Assembly: GCF_014898815.1 (NCBI RefSeq)
Contig: NW_026515510.1
Location: forward strand, 62,001 to 126,000
DNA from: Panonychus citri
Taxonomy: Eukaryota > Arthropoda > Arachnida > Trombidiformes > Tetranychidae
Direction: 5' to 3'
DNA length: 64,000 nucleotides
Both the position numbers and the translations under genes were made by a program. Shown here piece by piece: positions 11,889-23,200 of this stretch; within the stretch, counting starts at the first letter, position 1, and the number at the start of each line of letters is the position of its first letter. The notes below the pieces were generated by a model, which was given only the letters and a program-made list of their open reading frames with translations, had not been told where the DNA came from and did no database searches.

Positions 11889-12427
11889 CTAATCATTTAA
11901 TTTGATCGCTTAAATATTATTTGTCTAGTCTATCGATTCATCTAAAATTTATTAGAGAAAACTTTCCACACCAGTCTACAATTGTAATTAAAAACTCTCT
12001 CCCGATAAAGTGTTAATAAGATACGAAAAGTTAATTATCAATAAAATCTTTCTCTTAATACAGATATTAAAAGTTATCGAACTTCAATTTTCACTAAGAC
12101 AAACTAAAGTTCAAATTATAATAGTTCGCGATCTCATCAACACTTTTAGTCGATCGACTTTCCAACGAAAAGATATTCTTCAAAATAGATAAATGAATCA
12201 TCACTCTCGTCGAAAGGTACAAATTTCAATCGTGATAATGAACAATAACGCGTAGCAATTAACTAATTAAAGGAATCGAAAAACTAATTGAAATTAGAAA
12301 ACTTGTAGCGCCATCTAAATATTCAATCTAAAACTGCATCAACTGCAATCAAGAAAAGTTTCCATTGAGAAACCTTGGCAGTAAAAGTGTAAGAAAATCT
12401 AAAATTTCAACTTGAATATAACAGGTA
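11889..12427 (+). repeat. Long direct repeat flanking the LINE, left copy
   Basis: 539 bp nearly identical to 16948-17821. It lacks an internal segment of about 330 bp present in the right copy (about 17422-17752); the junction lies in a shared GTTT, which fits a microhomology deletion here. It ends directly at the LINE 3' end. A 60-codon open frame at 12010-12192 is repeated in the other copy but shows no known motif. Confidence 0.85.
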
Positions 12428-12599
12428 TTTATTTAGTGACTGTAGATTTACAGAAACGTAGGTTTGAGCCTAGATAATCTTAATATGATTATCTCAGGGA
12501 ATATTTTTAAAAGATATATGTAGTTTTTCATATTCCTAATTGATTTAGATCTGTGTTTTTGAGAGTCTAGTGGTTTAATTTGATTATATCGAATATTAA

Positions 12600-13520
12600 T
12601 ATCAATAGGTTGATTTTTGTTGGCGGATTTAAGTCTTCAGATTCTGTGATGTCCCAATTCCAGCTTATCTCTCCTTGAAGTAATTCTGTTAGGTGATTTT
12701 TTTCTGTTAATATGTGGTAGATGTAATTTTTTTTTGATCTCACAACAAGGTGTATCATTAATAATATTAATTTCATTGATTCTTTTCCTCCATTGATGTC
12801 TAGCATATAGATGTTGATTTATATTTTTCCCATTTGGATTGATGATAGAATTGATTGATTTTGTTTCCAGCGAGCATTTTTTCATTATTTCAGCGATTTT
12901 TTCTTCAATTTTCTTGTTTTCCATTTCTGTTGTCCAATCTGTTTTGTGGTTTATTTTTATTTCATACGGTATTCTCTCTATGTCCCATTCTTACGAGCAT
13001 TATGTCCATTGTTTATTGATTTGTTGGTTCATGGTCCATAGTATATCTTTCATGTATGTTTATTTCATTGATCGCATTTCTGGGATTTGCCTCATCAAAT
13101 GCTTTTTGTAAATCGATTTTGATGATGGAGTTTTCGGGATTATTAATAATATTATTAAGGACATCCATATAGAATTTTCTTTATTCTTTGCTCTCAAATG
13201 CATATTGTCTTCCGTGTGATGAGTTTTGGTAATATTGTTTGTAATCTTGTTGATAATATTTTGTCGACAATTTTCAGTGGATAGATTGGGCTGTAGACAG
13301 ATCTAATGTTTTTATTATCGGGTTTTGGTACTAGTCCAATACCAAAGATTCTTATCGAGCTTGGAATCCAACTGAATTTGAGTATTTCGTTTATAATTAA
13401 TATTATTTGATTCTTGTTGGTTTTGTAAAATTTTTCGAAGGTTGGACCTGTGAAATCATCTCCATCTAAGCTGCTTTATTTTTTCTTAATTAATTTATCT
13501 ATTATTTTGATTTCATTTTT
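12600..13520 (-). pseudogene. Reverse transcriptase remnant of the LINE
   Basis: Read on the minus strand, LVPKPDNKNIRSV followed by SPIYPLKIVDKIL matches the IPKPGK..YRPISLL..KVLEKI block of non-LTR reverse transcriptases. KIDLQKAFDE matches the following D-x-x-x-AFD block. The YxDD block was not found in a clean frame. Stops and frame changes break the frame throughout. The DITESEDL peptide near its end is also in the SINE tail. Confidence 0.75.
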
Positions 13521-13886
13521 TCCAAGTTTTCTTCCATTTTCTCGTTTTTCAGGGTCATGATGTTTCGGTTTATTTTTGGTGAAGGTGCTAAGTTGTTCCA
13601 TGATTGAGTTTTTGTATTTGTCATATTGTTCTGGGTTGTTTTTTTGTATCATTGTTTTTCTTTTTGTTAAAAGTTTTGAATTGATTATTTTCCAAATTTT
13701 CTTTGAGTCTTCGATTGCTTTTTTGAAGTTAATTTGATTATTATTTTTATTTTTGAAATGATTAGTTGATATTTCTGCCCAGTAACCGTTATTATTTGTA
13801 AATTTTATTATGTCTTCGCAATTTTCAATTAAATTTGAATTTAATTAGTATTACCATTAATAATAAGTTTTCTCATTTTGTAATTT

Positions 13887-14615
13887 CTAATTTTGATTAT
13901 TCTTTTTTATCTCTTTTGTTTTCTTTGGTAGATAGATTGTAGAGATTACCATATTATGGTCATTAGTTTGCCGTTCAACTATTTTGCCTGTAAAATGAAC
14001 AATTTTACTGTTGACCATGATAGCGTCTATCCATGATTTGTTTCCATTTCTGTTGTATGTTGGTTTTTCTATCGCTGGTTCTATTGTTGATTTAAGACCA
14101 TTGATTATTAATATTAACATTATTAATATATCTGCTTGTCAGTGGACTCCATATTTGATGATCGATATTAAAGTCCCCAGTGATGATGAGTGGTTGGTCG
14201 TGATTAATTGATTGATTTTGTACCAGAGGTTGTTGATGTTACCGTTCTTTGTGTGATAGTTGTTTTTGTTTTGATGTTGAATATATACTGCGATGAAATT
14301 TGTTACATAATTATTAATATTAATCTTTATATTGATCATATCTTTGTGATTATCTTCAATCATCGTGGTTGTAATGTTTTTTGATGTGAGTGCTAGTACT
14401 CTGTTGTTGTACCATATATGGTTGTCATTTTTAATGTTGTTTATGGTTAATGTTAAACTAGGTTCATTAATACATATTATTGTTGATTCTTGTTGTTTAG
14501 CGAGATTAAGCAGCATTTTCGATAGTCTTTTTGATTTATTGACGTTGAATTGTACTAGTATTATGTGAAGCATGTTTGGTGGTATCCTGTGTGTATGTGT
14601 TGACATTTTTCGCAC
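13887..14615 (-). pseudogene. AP-like endonuclease remnant of the LINE
   Basis: The N-terminal half is open at 14615-14139: ILVQFNVNKS and IICINEPSL match the N- and E-containing motifs of retrotransposon endonucleases. The C-terminal half continues in another frame at 14120-13887, with GNKSWIDAIMVN and TNDHNMV matching the ESWIDVT and SDH motifs. A frameshift near 14130 separates the halves, so no active enzyme is encoded. Confidence 0.75.
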
Positions 14616-15003
14616 TTTTTATATGATGGTCTTATTTTTATAATAAGTGTCTCGTTGTTAATTAGAATTTTCCATTTCAGTGATTTGAGATATTGGTATA
14701 GTCTTACGCAGGGTGATATTATTGTTAATAGTAGTGAGTTTGGTGATATTCTTTTTTGTTGAAGAATAAACTTTCCTTCTGTATTTTGTTTAATTAATTT
14801 TCCACCTCTTTCACGTTATTTTCTGTGGTTGTTTTTGTTGCATAAATTTTCCAATTAGTTATTATTAATTCAATTTCTGGGTTATCAACTATTGATATAT
14901 TATTAATAATATTACTTGGAGTATCACTAGTTAAATGAATTTGTCTTCTGTTGCTGTTGTTTCCGTTCAAGTAGTTTATGTATTCGTTGAGTAATATTTC
15001 GTT

Positions 15004-16068
15004 AAGGGGTATGTCAACCCTAAAATCGACCTCCGTCAAACACAAAATTAACAATTGTTTTAGTTAGAGCATTCAATAAAACCTCTCTAACCGTTTTTAA
15101 AAGTTCTAAAAAAATTCTGATTAGGCCACAATCGGCGATCGAAGTTTTTTTGTTTTTCGATTATATCACGTAAACCAAACCGAATTTCATCGTGATTTTT
15201 TGCACAACTTCAGTTCTTATTAAGGTCTATCGACTGACAAAAGCTCTCGGGTTAGATATTTTTCTATCTTAGGATATGGACTTGAGGTCATTTTTCTTTC
15301 GCTAAGCTCTCATTTCGTCAGGTCACCGTCAGGAATTTATTTAAGTAGATCAAATTAAACCTCAGACATAGTTCTATAGCTGGACTCGAGCTTTTTTCGA
15401 TAACTTTTTCTTTGACCTGCTACAGCAGGTGATCTGATTCGATACATACAACTTTGAGAGCGTATAACTTCGGAATGAAAAGTCATTAGATCACCCAAGT
15501 TGGATCACTATGCTTCTGTTTACAAGCACACTAAAATACCAAGAGATTGAAAGTGTGCGACTTTATCGTGAGATTTGCCCCATTTCGGGCGTGTCAACAA
15601 AAAGTTGGGTATTTGATTCAAATGAAATCGACTTTCGATCTCTTGATATTTTAGTATGCTTGTAATATGAAGCATAATGAGCTCGAGTCCAGCTATAGAA
15701 CTATGTCTGAGGTTTAATTTGATCTACTTAAATAAATTCCTGACGGTGACCTGACGAAATGAGAGCTTAGCGAAAGAAAAATGACCTCAAGTCCATATCC
15801 TAAGATAGAAAAATATCTAACCCGAGAGCTTTTGTCAGTCGATAGACCTTAATAAGAACTGAAGTTGTGCAAAAAATCACGATGAAATTCGGTTTGGTTT
15901 ACGTGATATAATCGAAAAACAAAAAAACTTCGATCGCCGATTGTGGCCTAATCAGAATTTTTTTAGAACTTTTAAAAACGGTTAGAGAGGTTTTATTGAA
16001 TGCTCTAACTAAAACAATTGTTAATTTTGTGTTTGACGGAGGTCGATTTTAGGGTTGACATACCCCTT
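15004..16068. mobile_element. Foldback element, near-perfect 1.06-kb palindrome
   Basis: The arms 15004-15392 and 15680-16068 are 389-bp inverted repeats that appear identical or nearly so, with ends AAGGGGTATGTCAACC. Inside them a weaker inverted repeat continues (about 15506-15565 against 15625-15679). The left half has about 110 extra bases with no partner. No transposase is encoded, so this is a non-autonomous foldback/MITE. It sits inside the ORF1 remnant of the LINE. No clear target duplication is seen: the left flank reads TTAA across the border, the right TTTG. Confidence 0.9.
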
Positions 16069-16522
16069 TGTCTTTGAGATGAACTATTTTTGAAGGCAAT
16101 GATGATGTTTTCTTTTTCGTTGTTTCTTTGGTGGTTTTTGTTGACAATATTGATTAATTGTTGAAATTTATTCACTTCCTCTTTTATGAAGTCCGAATTA
16201 TTTGTCCAATTTTTTGTGATTAAGTTTATTATTATTAATATAGCTTCTTCACTTACATTTAATTGTTGTATATTGACTTCACTTATTCATTTTGATCACT
16301 TGATAGATTTTCAGCAATTATTTGGCATTCATTGTTTATTTTTACTACTCTGAATGCACCAGCAATCTCTTGGTATAACCATTCAAACATTTTTTGGTGA
16401 AAAATTCAGATGATTAATTAATGATTGATTTAATTGGAATGTAATTAATTTGTAGTTATTGATTTGATGATTTATTCAGTGAGAGAAAACTTGGATAAAG
16501 ATTATATTATTAATTCTAATTA

Positions 16523-16807
16523 CAGTCAACTACCTAATTTTGTCCGTTTTTTGTACGGCCGATTTAGAGAGCGGGCAATTCGAAAGGGTTAAAACTAATT
16601 AAATTTGTCGATCAAAAAAATATTTAACTTATTTAAATCTTTTAAATGACCAGCAATTTAACTAGAAATATTGATTTCGATTTTTTTAAAATCAATTTGA
16701 TAAGAATTAATTACAAAAAAATAATCACTCTAATTAAGACAATGGGGGCTAGTTCCGATTAAGAAGATGGAGCCACGACCGATCGGACAATTTTAGGTAG
16801 TTGACTG
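16523..16807. mobile_element. Tc1/mariner-type MITE with TA target duplication
   Basis: 285 bp with about 25-bp terminal inverted repeats. The left end starts CAGTCAACTACCTAATTTTG and the right end is its complement with about two mismatches. TA flanks both ends (16521-16522 and 16808-16809), as Tc1/mariner transposases produce. There is no coding capacity. It is nested in the 5' part of the LINE. Confidence 0.85.
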
Positions 16808-16947
16808 TACAAAATTTTCTATTCCAATTGCTTCTTTTTCCAATCGGAAGCATGTGAAATTTGTGTTGCCATCTTTTGACTTATTTTTGTACTTTCTAAT
16901 TTTGTTTATTTCCATTTTTGTTTCTTTCTATTGTTGTTTTGGTTATC

Positions 16948-17821
16948 CTAATCATTTAATTTGATCGCTTAAATATTATTTGTCTAGTCTATCGATTCAT
17001 CTAAAATTTATTAGAGAAAACTTTCCACACCAGTCTACAATTGTAATTAAAAACTCTCTCCCGATAAAGTGTTAATAAGATACGAAAAGTTAATTATCAA
17101 TAAAATCTTTCTCTTAATACAGATATTAAAAGTTATCGAACTTCAATTTTCACTAAGACAAACTAAAGTTCAAATTATAATAGTTCGCGATCTCATCAAC
17201 ACTTTTAGTCGATCGACTTTCCAACGAAAAGATATTCTTCAAAATAGATAAATGAATCATCACTCTCGTCGAAAGGTACAAATTTCAATCGTGATAATGA
17301 ACAATAACGCGTAGCAATTAACTAATTAAAGGAATCGAAAAACTAATTAAAATTAGAAAACTTGTAGCGCCATCTATATTCAATCTAAAACTTCATCAAC
17401 TACAATCAAGAAAAGTTTTAATAGTTGATCAATCATAATTATTAATACTTTTCGTAAAGAAATTTAAATTTTCATCTAAATCATTTGATTTCTGATTCTC
17501 ATGAATCTAGTGTTTCAATTTGAATTGATTTTTGAAAGAAAACTTCAAGGTTTCCATAAGCAAATTAACTCGTCCTTGTTGATTTAACGTTTTGATTACT
17601 ACAATTAAAATCTTTTCTTTCTAATTCTATTTAAACAGTAGATTATATTGATGTAATAGTATTATAAAATCTTGATATAAGTACATCTTTAATCTAATTA
17701 CTCCTTTAATTGTGAACGAAAATCACTGAACAATATGAGAAAAATTAAAATGTTTCCATTGAGAAACCTTGGCAGTAAAAGTGTAAGAAAATCTAAAATT
17801 TCAACTTGAATACAAGAGGTA
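16948..17821 (+). repeat. Long direct repeat flanking the LINE, right copy
   Basis: 874 bp whose first and last parts match 11889-12427 nearly base for base. The middle (about 17422-17752) is absent from the left copy. Either this is an exceptionally long target-site duplication of the LINE, or a tandem duplication whose junction the LINE occupies. Confidence 0.85.
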
Positions 17822-18728
17822 AACAATTAACTGGGAAAGATAATTTTCCCCGTCAACGACAATTAAGATTAAATAACATCAACAACAACAGCAACAATCA
17901 ACCAGTTTGAATGAGAAACATACACAATTGAAACACTTATATACACAGTTGATGATGAGAAACAAAATCAAAGTATAAAACCATTTAATCATAATCAAGA
18001 AAATATATTAACATAATTTGATTACAAGTTGATTATGATGATAATTTGTTGTAATGATTAAACTTTCCTTTGTTCCTTTCGCAATGAATTGTCAATTACT
18101 TTCAAATGGAGTTTAATGGATAACAATAAATAACTAATGAAGGCGAAAATGTTGATTGTCATCAACGAATTAGAATGAAATTTAGTTAATGATGGAAATT
18201 ATTTACGAAAAAGAAAGTAAAAAATGAGGAGAGTTGAGGGCGGGGAAGAGGAAACATGTTTTCGATTTTCTCTTACCTGTCATCTTAATCTTCATCATCA
18301 TCATCATCATCACAATTACTATTCAAGCCTTCAGGTAGAAAGGTATTAAATTGACTCTATTTTTAAATCGTTGGGACGATTTTTCAACTTTCCTTTTGAA
18401 ACGTAACATCAAATATAACATCAGAAAGAAAGTTTATCTTCCAGCTATCAGGCCGATCTTTATAATCTCTCTCTCACTCTCTTTTACGATCGACATCATC
18501 AATAGCATCTTCTTCATCTTGTTCACTTAATTCTGACCAGACTTGTGACAAAAACAGGATATTTCGATTGTCTTTTTGGAGAAAAAAAAGTTCTAATTCG
18601 TCAAACCCAAAGTTTCAATCCTTTTCTTTGTTTTCTAACTCATTGTTTACTTTTTTCTCTCTTTTTTTTTGGTTATCTGATTGTTTTTTTTTCTTTTGCG
18701 AAAAAAATCGTTTCCACCTTGAAGAATC
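17822..18728. other. Intergenic, upstream of the Cys-rich peptide gene
   Basis: AT-rich with a CATCAT tract near 18294-18312 and pyrimidine runs. No exon recognised; it probably contains the promoter and 5' UTR of the next gene. Confidence 0.5.
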
Positions 18729-19188
18729 ATGGAGAAATTAATCTTATTCAGTTTCATTGGTGTCTTAATTGTCGCCATCTTAATCATCTCAACACCGACA
18801 CCAAGTGACGCTTTCTTTGTTTTCCTTGGTAATACAACCGCTTGTGATACTTGCGACGATTATCAAACTTACTCTGGACGAAATGTTTTCTGTTGTTTTG
18901 CTAAAAGTCAATGTTGTGGGTAAGTAAACAATTCCAACAATTAACTAATCACAATCTAAATCTAAATCTAGAAGCTTAATCTTACCTTAATCTTATCTTA
19001 ATCTCTTAGCTCTTAAAAAGTTGTTACAACTTATTGTTGTCTAACTTTTTCCTCCCAACGAAAAGTTTGATTATCTATTAATTGTTACAATTATCGTGAA
19101 AATTAATCTGTTAATTGTTTGCCTTTGATTGTTTATCTTTCATTACAGACTCAATTCATTTGATGAAGAAGCTCCACAATCTGGTTAA
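18729..19188 (+). CDS. Small secreted Cys-rich peptide, unknown function
   Basis: Two exons, 18729-18919 and 19149-19188, encode 76 residues; the intron 18920-19148 has GTAAGT and a TTTCATTACAG acceptor and the frame closes. The N-terminal 28 residues form a signal peptide (hydrophobic LILFSFIGVLIVAILII, small residues PSDA before likely cleavage). The mature part has six Cys in the pattern C-x2-C, then CC, then CC: ACDTCDD..VFCCFAKSQCCG. It ends in an acidic tail, NSFDEEAPQSG. Such spacing suggests a disulphide-bonded extracellular peptide. I do not recognise the family, and nothing shows its role. The same C-terminal exon read through instead of spliced would stop right after the last Cys-Cys-Gly. 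Confidence 0.75.
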
Positions 19189-20518
19189 TTGTTACAATTA
19201 ACGTTCGTCTCTCTCTCTCTCTCTGTATGTTTGTCTTTCCCTGATTGTTGATGGCTAATTTTTTGCTTCTTGTCTTAATTGTGACAATTTAATTTCCTCC
19301 GGTGATTAATTCACTTGATACCAACAATGGAAATCGTTTTTTAATCATATATAATCAAGATTCGTGTTTTGTTTAGTTGAAACTTTTTATATTCTTTTGT
19401 TTATAATTAAATTTACAATTTAATTTCCTTCTTCTTAATTTCCTTTATGATCTCTACTCTACAATTAAAGTTAAATCTTTGATTTTACTTGATTAGTTTG
19501 TCGTTTTCTTGATTTTTTGTTTTCTATTTCAATCATGATTAAGATTCGCGAGAAAGAAAGAAAGTTAATTAAAATCAATTGATATTAAATAGCGTTTTTT
19601 TTAATTAGTTAATTCTACACAAAATAACTTGGTTTGCACATTTACAAATTGTATAATAATTAATTGTCAGGATAAATTATAATAATAGTAATAATAATAA
19701 ACATTATTATCATTTGATCAAAGTTTACAGTCAGAATCAGTTGTTTACAAAAAGAAAGATTCGAGAGGTAAGTCCGTTAATGTAACCAAAATAATATCAG
19801 AAATGATATTAATTGGATAATTTGATTTGTTGATTGTCGAGAAAAGTTTACAGTAGAAAAAAAGTTTCTTTTTTTATGACGATCAAGATGAAGATGAAGA
19901 TGGAAATGAGGATGAGGATGATGAAGAAGATTCTTGAGGTGACTGTTTGATCATTGATCAAACAGTGGAAGTTTGTTTGACTAAATCATTGATTAAATAG
20001 TGATTTTAGATGATGATGATGGTTGGAAAAGCTATTAACATTGAGAGAATCATAATTATAACAATGATATTACAATTCAACATGGAAAATAGCTTAATTG
20101 CTGCTGATTAAGAACTGTCGCTTGGATGATGAGTTAGTAAATGTGACAATTAACGATGATACAGGAAGATAAATGATCTTAGATTGAATTATGAATTTGA
20201 GAGAGAGAAATCGGCATTTGGATGGCTGATTTAAGGCGTTGTCTTAATTTTTTACCAATAATCGGCAAAGATAATTTCAATTAGTTGTAGAGAAAAAGTT
20301 AAATTAAATTCGATTTTCTTTAAATTTATTTCTCTCCCAATGAAGACTTTATTGGCTTGATTGTTGTTGCTTTTTTCCTTCGCTTGTTTATCAATGACGA
20401 CGACGATGAAGGTGATGGTGGTGATGATGATGGAAAAAGATAAATATATACACAGGGAAAAAGATGACGATGAAAATAGAGTTAATTAATGAACACTAAT
20501 TGGCGTTGATTGTTGTTT
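19189..20518. other. Intergenic between the Cys-rich peptide and FBXL14-like genes
   Basis: AT-rich with GATGAA and GACGAT simple repeats near 19885-19935 and 20395-20480. No exon seen. Both genes converge here, so it holds both 3' UTRs. Confidence 0.5.
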
Positions 20519-21907
20519 TCATGATTTATCCAGTCTAAGGACAATGTAAAGGGGAGATGCGAGTATAGTTGGATTTAAAAGGAAACTGACATTTTGGCAA
20601 GAATCACAAAGTTTGGTTAGTATACAGTTTCGTAGAAACATATTGTCCCCGCAATTAGCAGCGTAGATGCTTTTATATTGGTTGAGCAATTGATTAGAAT
20701 TGTATTGATTTGCTGAGGGAAAATTACGATTTGATTGTCGTAAAACACATCCAGGTGAATGGTGATCTCGAACCAGTGAATTTGGTGCAAAAGGATGAAA
20801 GTAAACTGGTGTTTCCAAGTCTTGCCATAGTCCAGTGTTTAGATATTTCAATAAAGGTAATCGAAGTATCTTCTCTTGTCCGGTTTGGGTAATCCTCGTG
20901 CAACCATAAAGATCAATATTTTCCAATTTCAAGCAATTTTCCGCTAATGAGGCTACACCAACATCGGTTATCTTATTACATTGACCAATGTTGAGGGTTT
21001 TCAGATTGGTTAAACTTGTGGAAACCTTAATTAATCCTTGGTCTGTTATTGGACATGAATTAAGACTTAAGGTTACAAGGGATGTTAATCCTTGTGAGAT
21101 ATAAATTAAACCAGTGTCACCAATTTTATCGCAAAAAGATACATCTAATATTTTCAATTGGATTCCCGATTCACTTAAATATCGAAGGCCAATATCGGTT
21201 ATATTTGAACAGCTTCGAAGGTTAATTTCTTTTAATGATGTCATGGTGGAAAGATATTTAAGTCCCATGTCGGTGATTCCAACGCAAAAGCTTAAATTTA
21301 AACATTGTAAACTTTTTAATCCAAATGAGATAAATTTAAGCGAATCGTCAGTTAAAGTTTGACAATCTTGTAAATCCAATAGTTCGAGTGATGTTAAACC
21401 GGAATCAATTTGCTCGTTAGCATCTTTTGAATTTGAATATCTTAGAGCACTTTTATCTTTGGTATCATTATGGTGATTATGTCTATTAAAAATATTATCA
21501 CTAGAATTGAGTTTCCAATCACTCAAATCATTTGTTAATTTATCCAAACAAAGTCTTGAAATACCAAAATCGGTAATATATCGACAGCTTCGTATATTAA
21601 GTTGCTTTAATCTTCTTAAACATTTCCTTATGGCAGTAAGAGCATCGTCCGTGATTTCACTACATCCACCTAAATCGAGAACCTCAATATTTGGTGTATT
21701 TGATAATATGTGACAAAGTGACACGTACATATTGATGGTTATTTGTTTACACATGCCCAAGCTCAGTTGTTTCAACGAAGGCATCTCTTGGGATAAGGCT
21801 TGAGATAAATGTAAATCGGTCAGATTATAACAACCAGTTAGTGTGAGACGTTCAAGGTTCCTAATGTTTGTCAGCTCTTTTAGACCTTTTTGGAAACTCA
21901 GAATCTG

Positions 21908-21952
<45 letters not shown>

Positions 21953-23200
21953 ATATTAGTATAAGTGTATTGTAGTTAATGAAGAAATAGTTTCATAATG
22001 AATCATTCAAAGTGATTAGAATTGAGAAGTTTGATTTGACGGTTCAGCCATTTTCACGGTGACATTGATTGTATACATAATGAATCATATGAGATAAAGA
22101 AAAGTGGGAGAGAGAGAGAGATTAGGCTATATAATGGGAGAGAAAGTAATTAAGGGAGAAGTAAAATGTCAAAAAATGAAATTTATGTAAATAACTTGAG
22201 AGGTTATTGGAGTGGATAGAGAGATTATATCAAAACTGAAATGGGTAATAAAATTTTGCATCTCAAGTTTTCAGGATAAAATCTTAGAGTTGATATAATC
22301 AAAGATGAGAATTCAGGTCCAATTTTGTAAGTTCCCCCCTGATAACATGAAGAAAAAATCTCCAATTCCTCATGATATTAATATTACTTCTAAATCTTTC
22401 ACTCTATATATTCACAGTATATGTATTGATAAAAATGGCTGAAAAGTACAATCGTAATTTTTGTTTCTTCCTCTTCTAATACACAACATTTGAGCTTTGA
22501 GTTTTTGTTTCCTCTCTCTCTCTCACACACAATATATATATTTCATTACCTGTACTCTTTTAATCCCTCGACGATTTAAACTGTCAATCATTGTTGAATT
22601 TATCTTTTTAAGGTGAAGTTTGGCCTCAACGCCTTTCCAAACAGACTTGTCATAACAGGCTTCCATCCATGTTGAGCATACCTGGGCAGCTCTACCTTTA
22701 GAACGTAAGTCAAGGTATGAAAATATGATGGACAAAATCTCTGGGTACAAATTTTCAACCGTTGTATTGCTTGTATATTCCGTATCAATCTCCATTTTAT
22801 TATTTGTACCATCGGTAGGATTAGTTGGACATCTAGTCACCGGTTCTGTTTGTTGTGAATGGATTTGATGGTGAAGTTGTTGTTGTTGTTGTTGTTGCTG
22901 TTGGTGGTGGTGAAGGAGATGGTGATGGTTATGGTGATGATTTAACCAGGATTCAGTGTTAGTTACTGAGGGTATCATGGTTGTTGTTGTTGTTGCACCG
23001 AATGTCTCATGTTGTGAGATTAAGGCTGAAGCTGCACCAGCCATGGATGAGGGTTGATGGTGAAAATGATGAGGCTGATGAAGAGAATGATGAAAATGAT
23101 GTAACCCAGCCACATGAGAATAAGGTATAGGTAGAACAGGTTGATGTGTATAATTACTGAAATTTGCTGAGATTTTACTCTTCTTGTTCCTTCGATCCAT
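20519..23200 (-). CDS. F-box/LRR protein, FBXL14 / partner-of-paired type
   Basis: Substrate-recognition subunit of an SCF ubiquitin ligase; FBXL14/Ppa targets Snail-family and Paired transcription factors in other animals. Two exons on the minus strand, 23200-22550 and 21904-20519, joined in phase 0, give 678 residues. The start ATG at 23200 (MDRRNKK) is the first in frame. Residues 1-150 are low complexity, rich in His and Gln. The F-box follows with LYPEILSIIFSYLDLRSKGRAA and the FBXL14-specific KSVWKGVEAKLHL. About eleven Cys-type leucine-rich repeats follow (LNLRSC, LDVSFCDK, LNIGQCNKITD, IDLYGCTRIT, LNTGLW). After the point where FBXL14 normally ends, a tail of about 100 residues continues, with CGDN and CDSC cysteines; this extension looks specific to this lineage or could be intron retention. 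The intron acceptor tract is an AG/CT microsatellite at 21910-21949. Confidence 0.93.

Larger units (their letters stand above)
12428..16947 (-). mobile_element. Decayed non-LTR retrotransposon (R1/Jockey-like LINE) carrying nested insertions
   Basis: The element runs on the minus strand. From its 5' side it shows remnants of a gag-like ORF1 (about 16070-16500 and 14640-15003) with the start of a zinc knuckle (CEKCQHIH). Next come an AP-like endonuclease (about 14615-13887), a reverse transcriptase (about 13520-12600) and a 3' end at 12428 with the stem-loop tail shared with the SINE. Frameshifts and stops interrupt every part, so it is inactive. A foldback element (15004-16068) and a TA-flanked MITE (16523-16807) are inserted in it. 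Without them it is about 3.2 kb, shorter than intact R1-like elements. The exact 5' end is not seen; the coordinate is where the direct repeat starts. Confidence 0.8.

Noticed and set aside
15004..16068. The foldback element as a piggyBac-type MITE
   Set aside because: TTAA is present only at the left border; the right border reads TTTG, so the target duplication is not supported.
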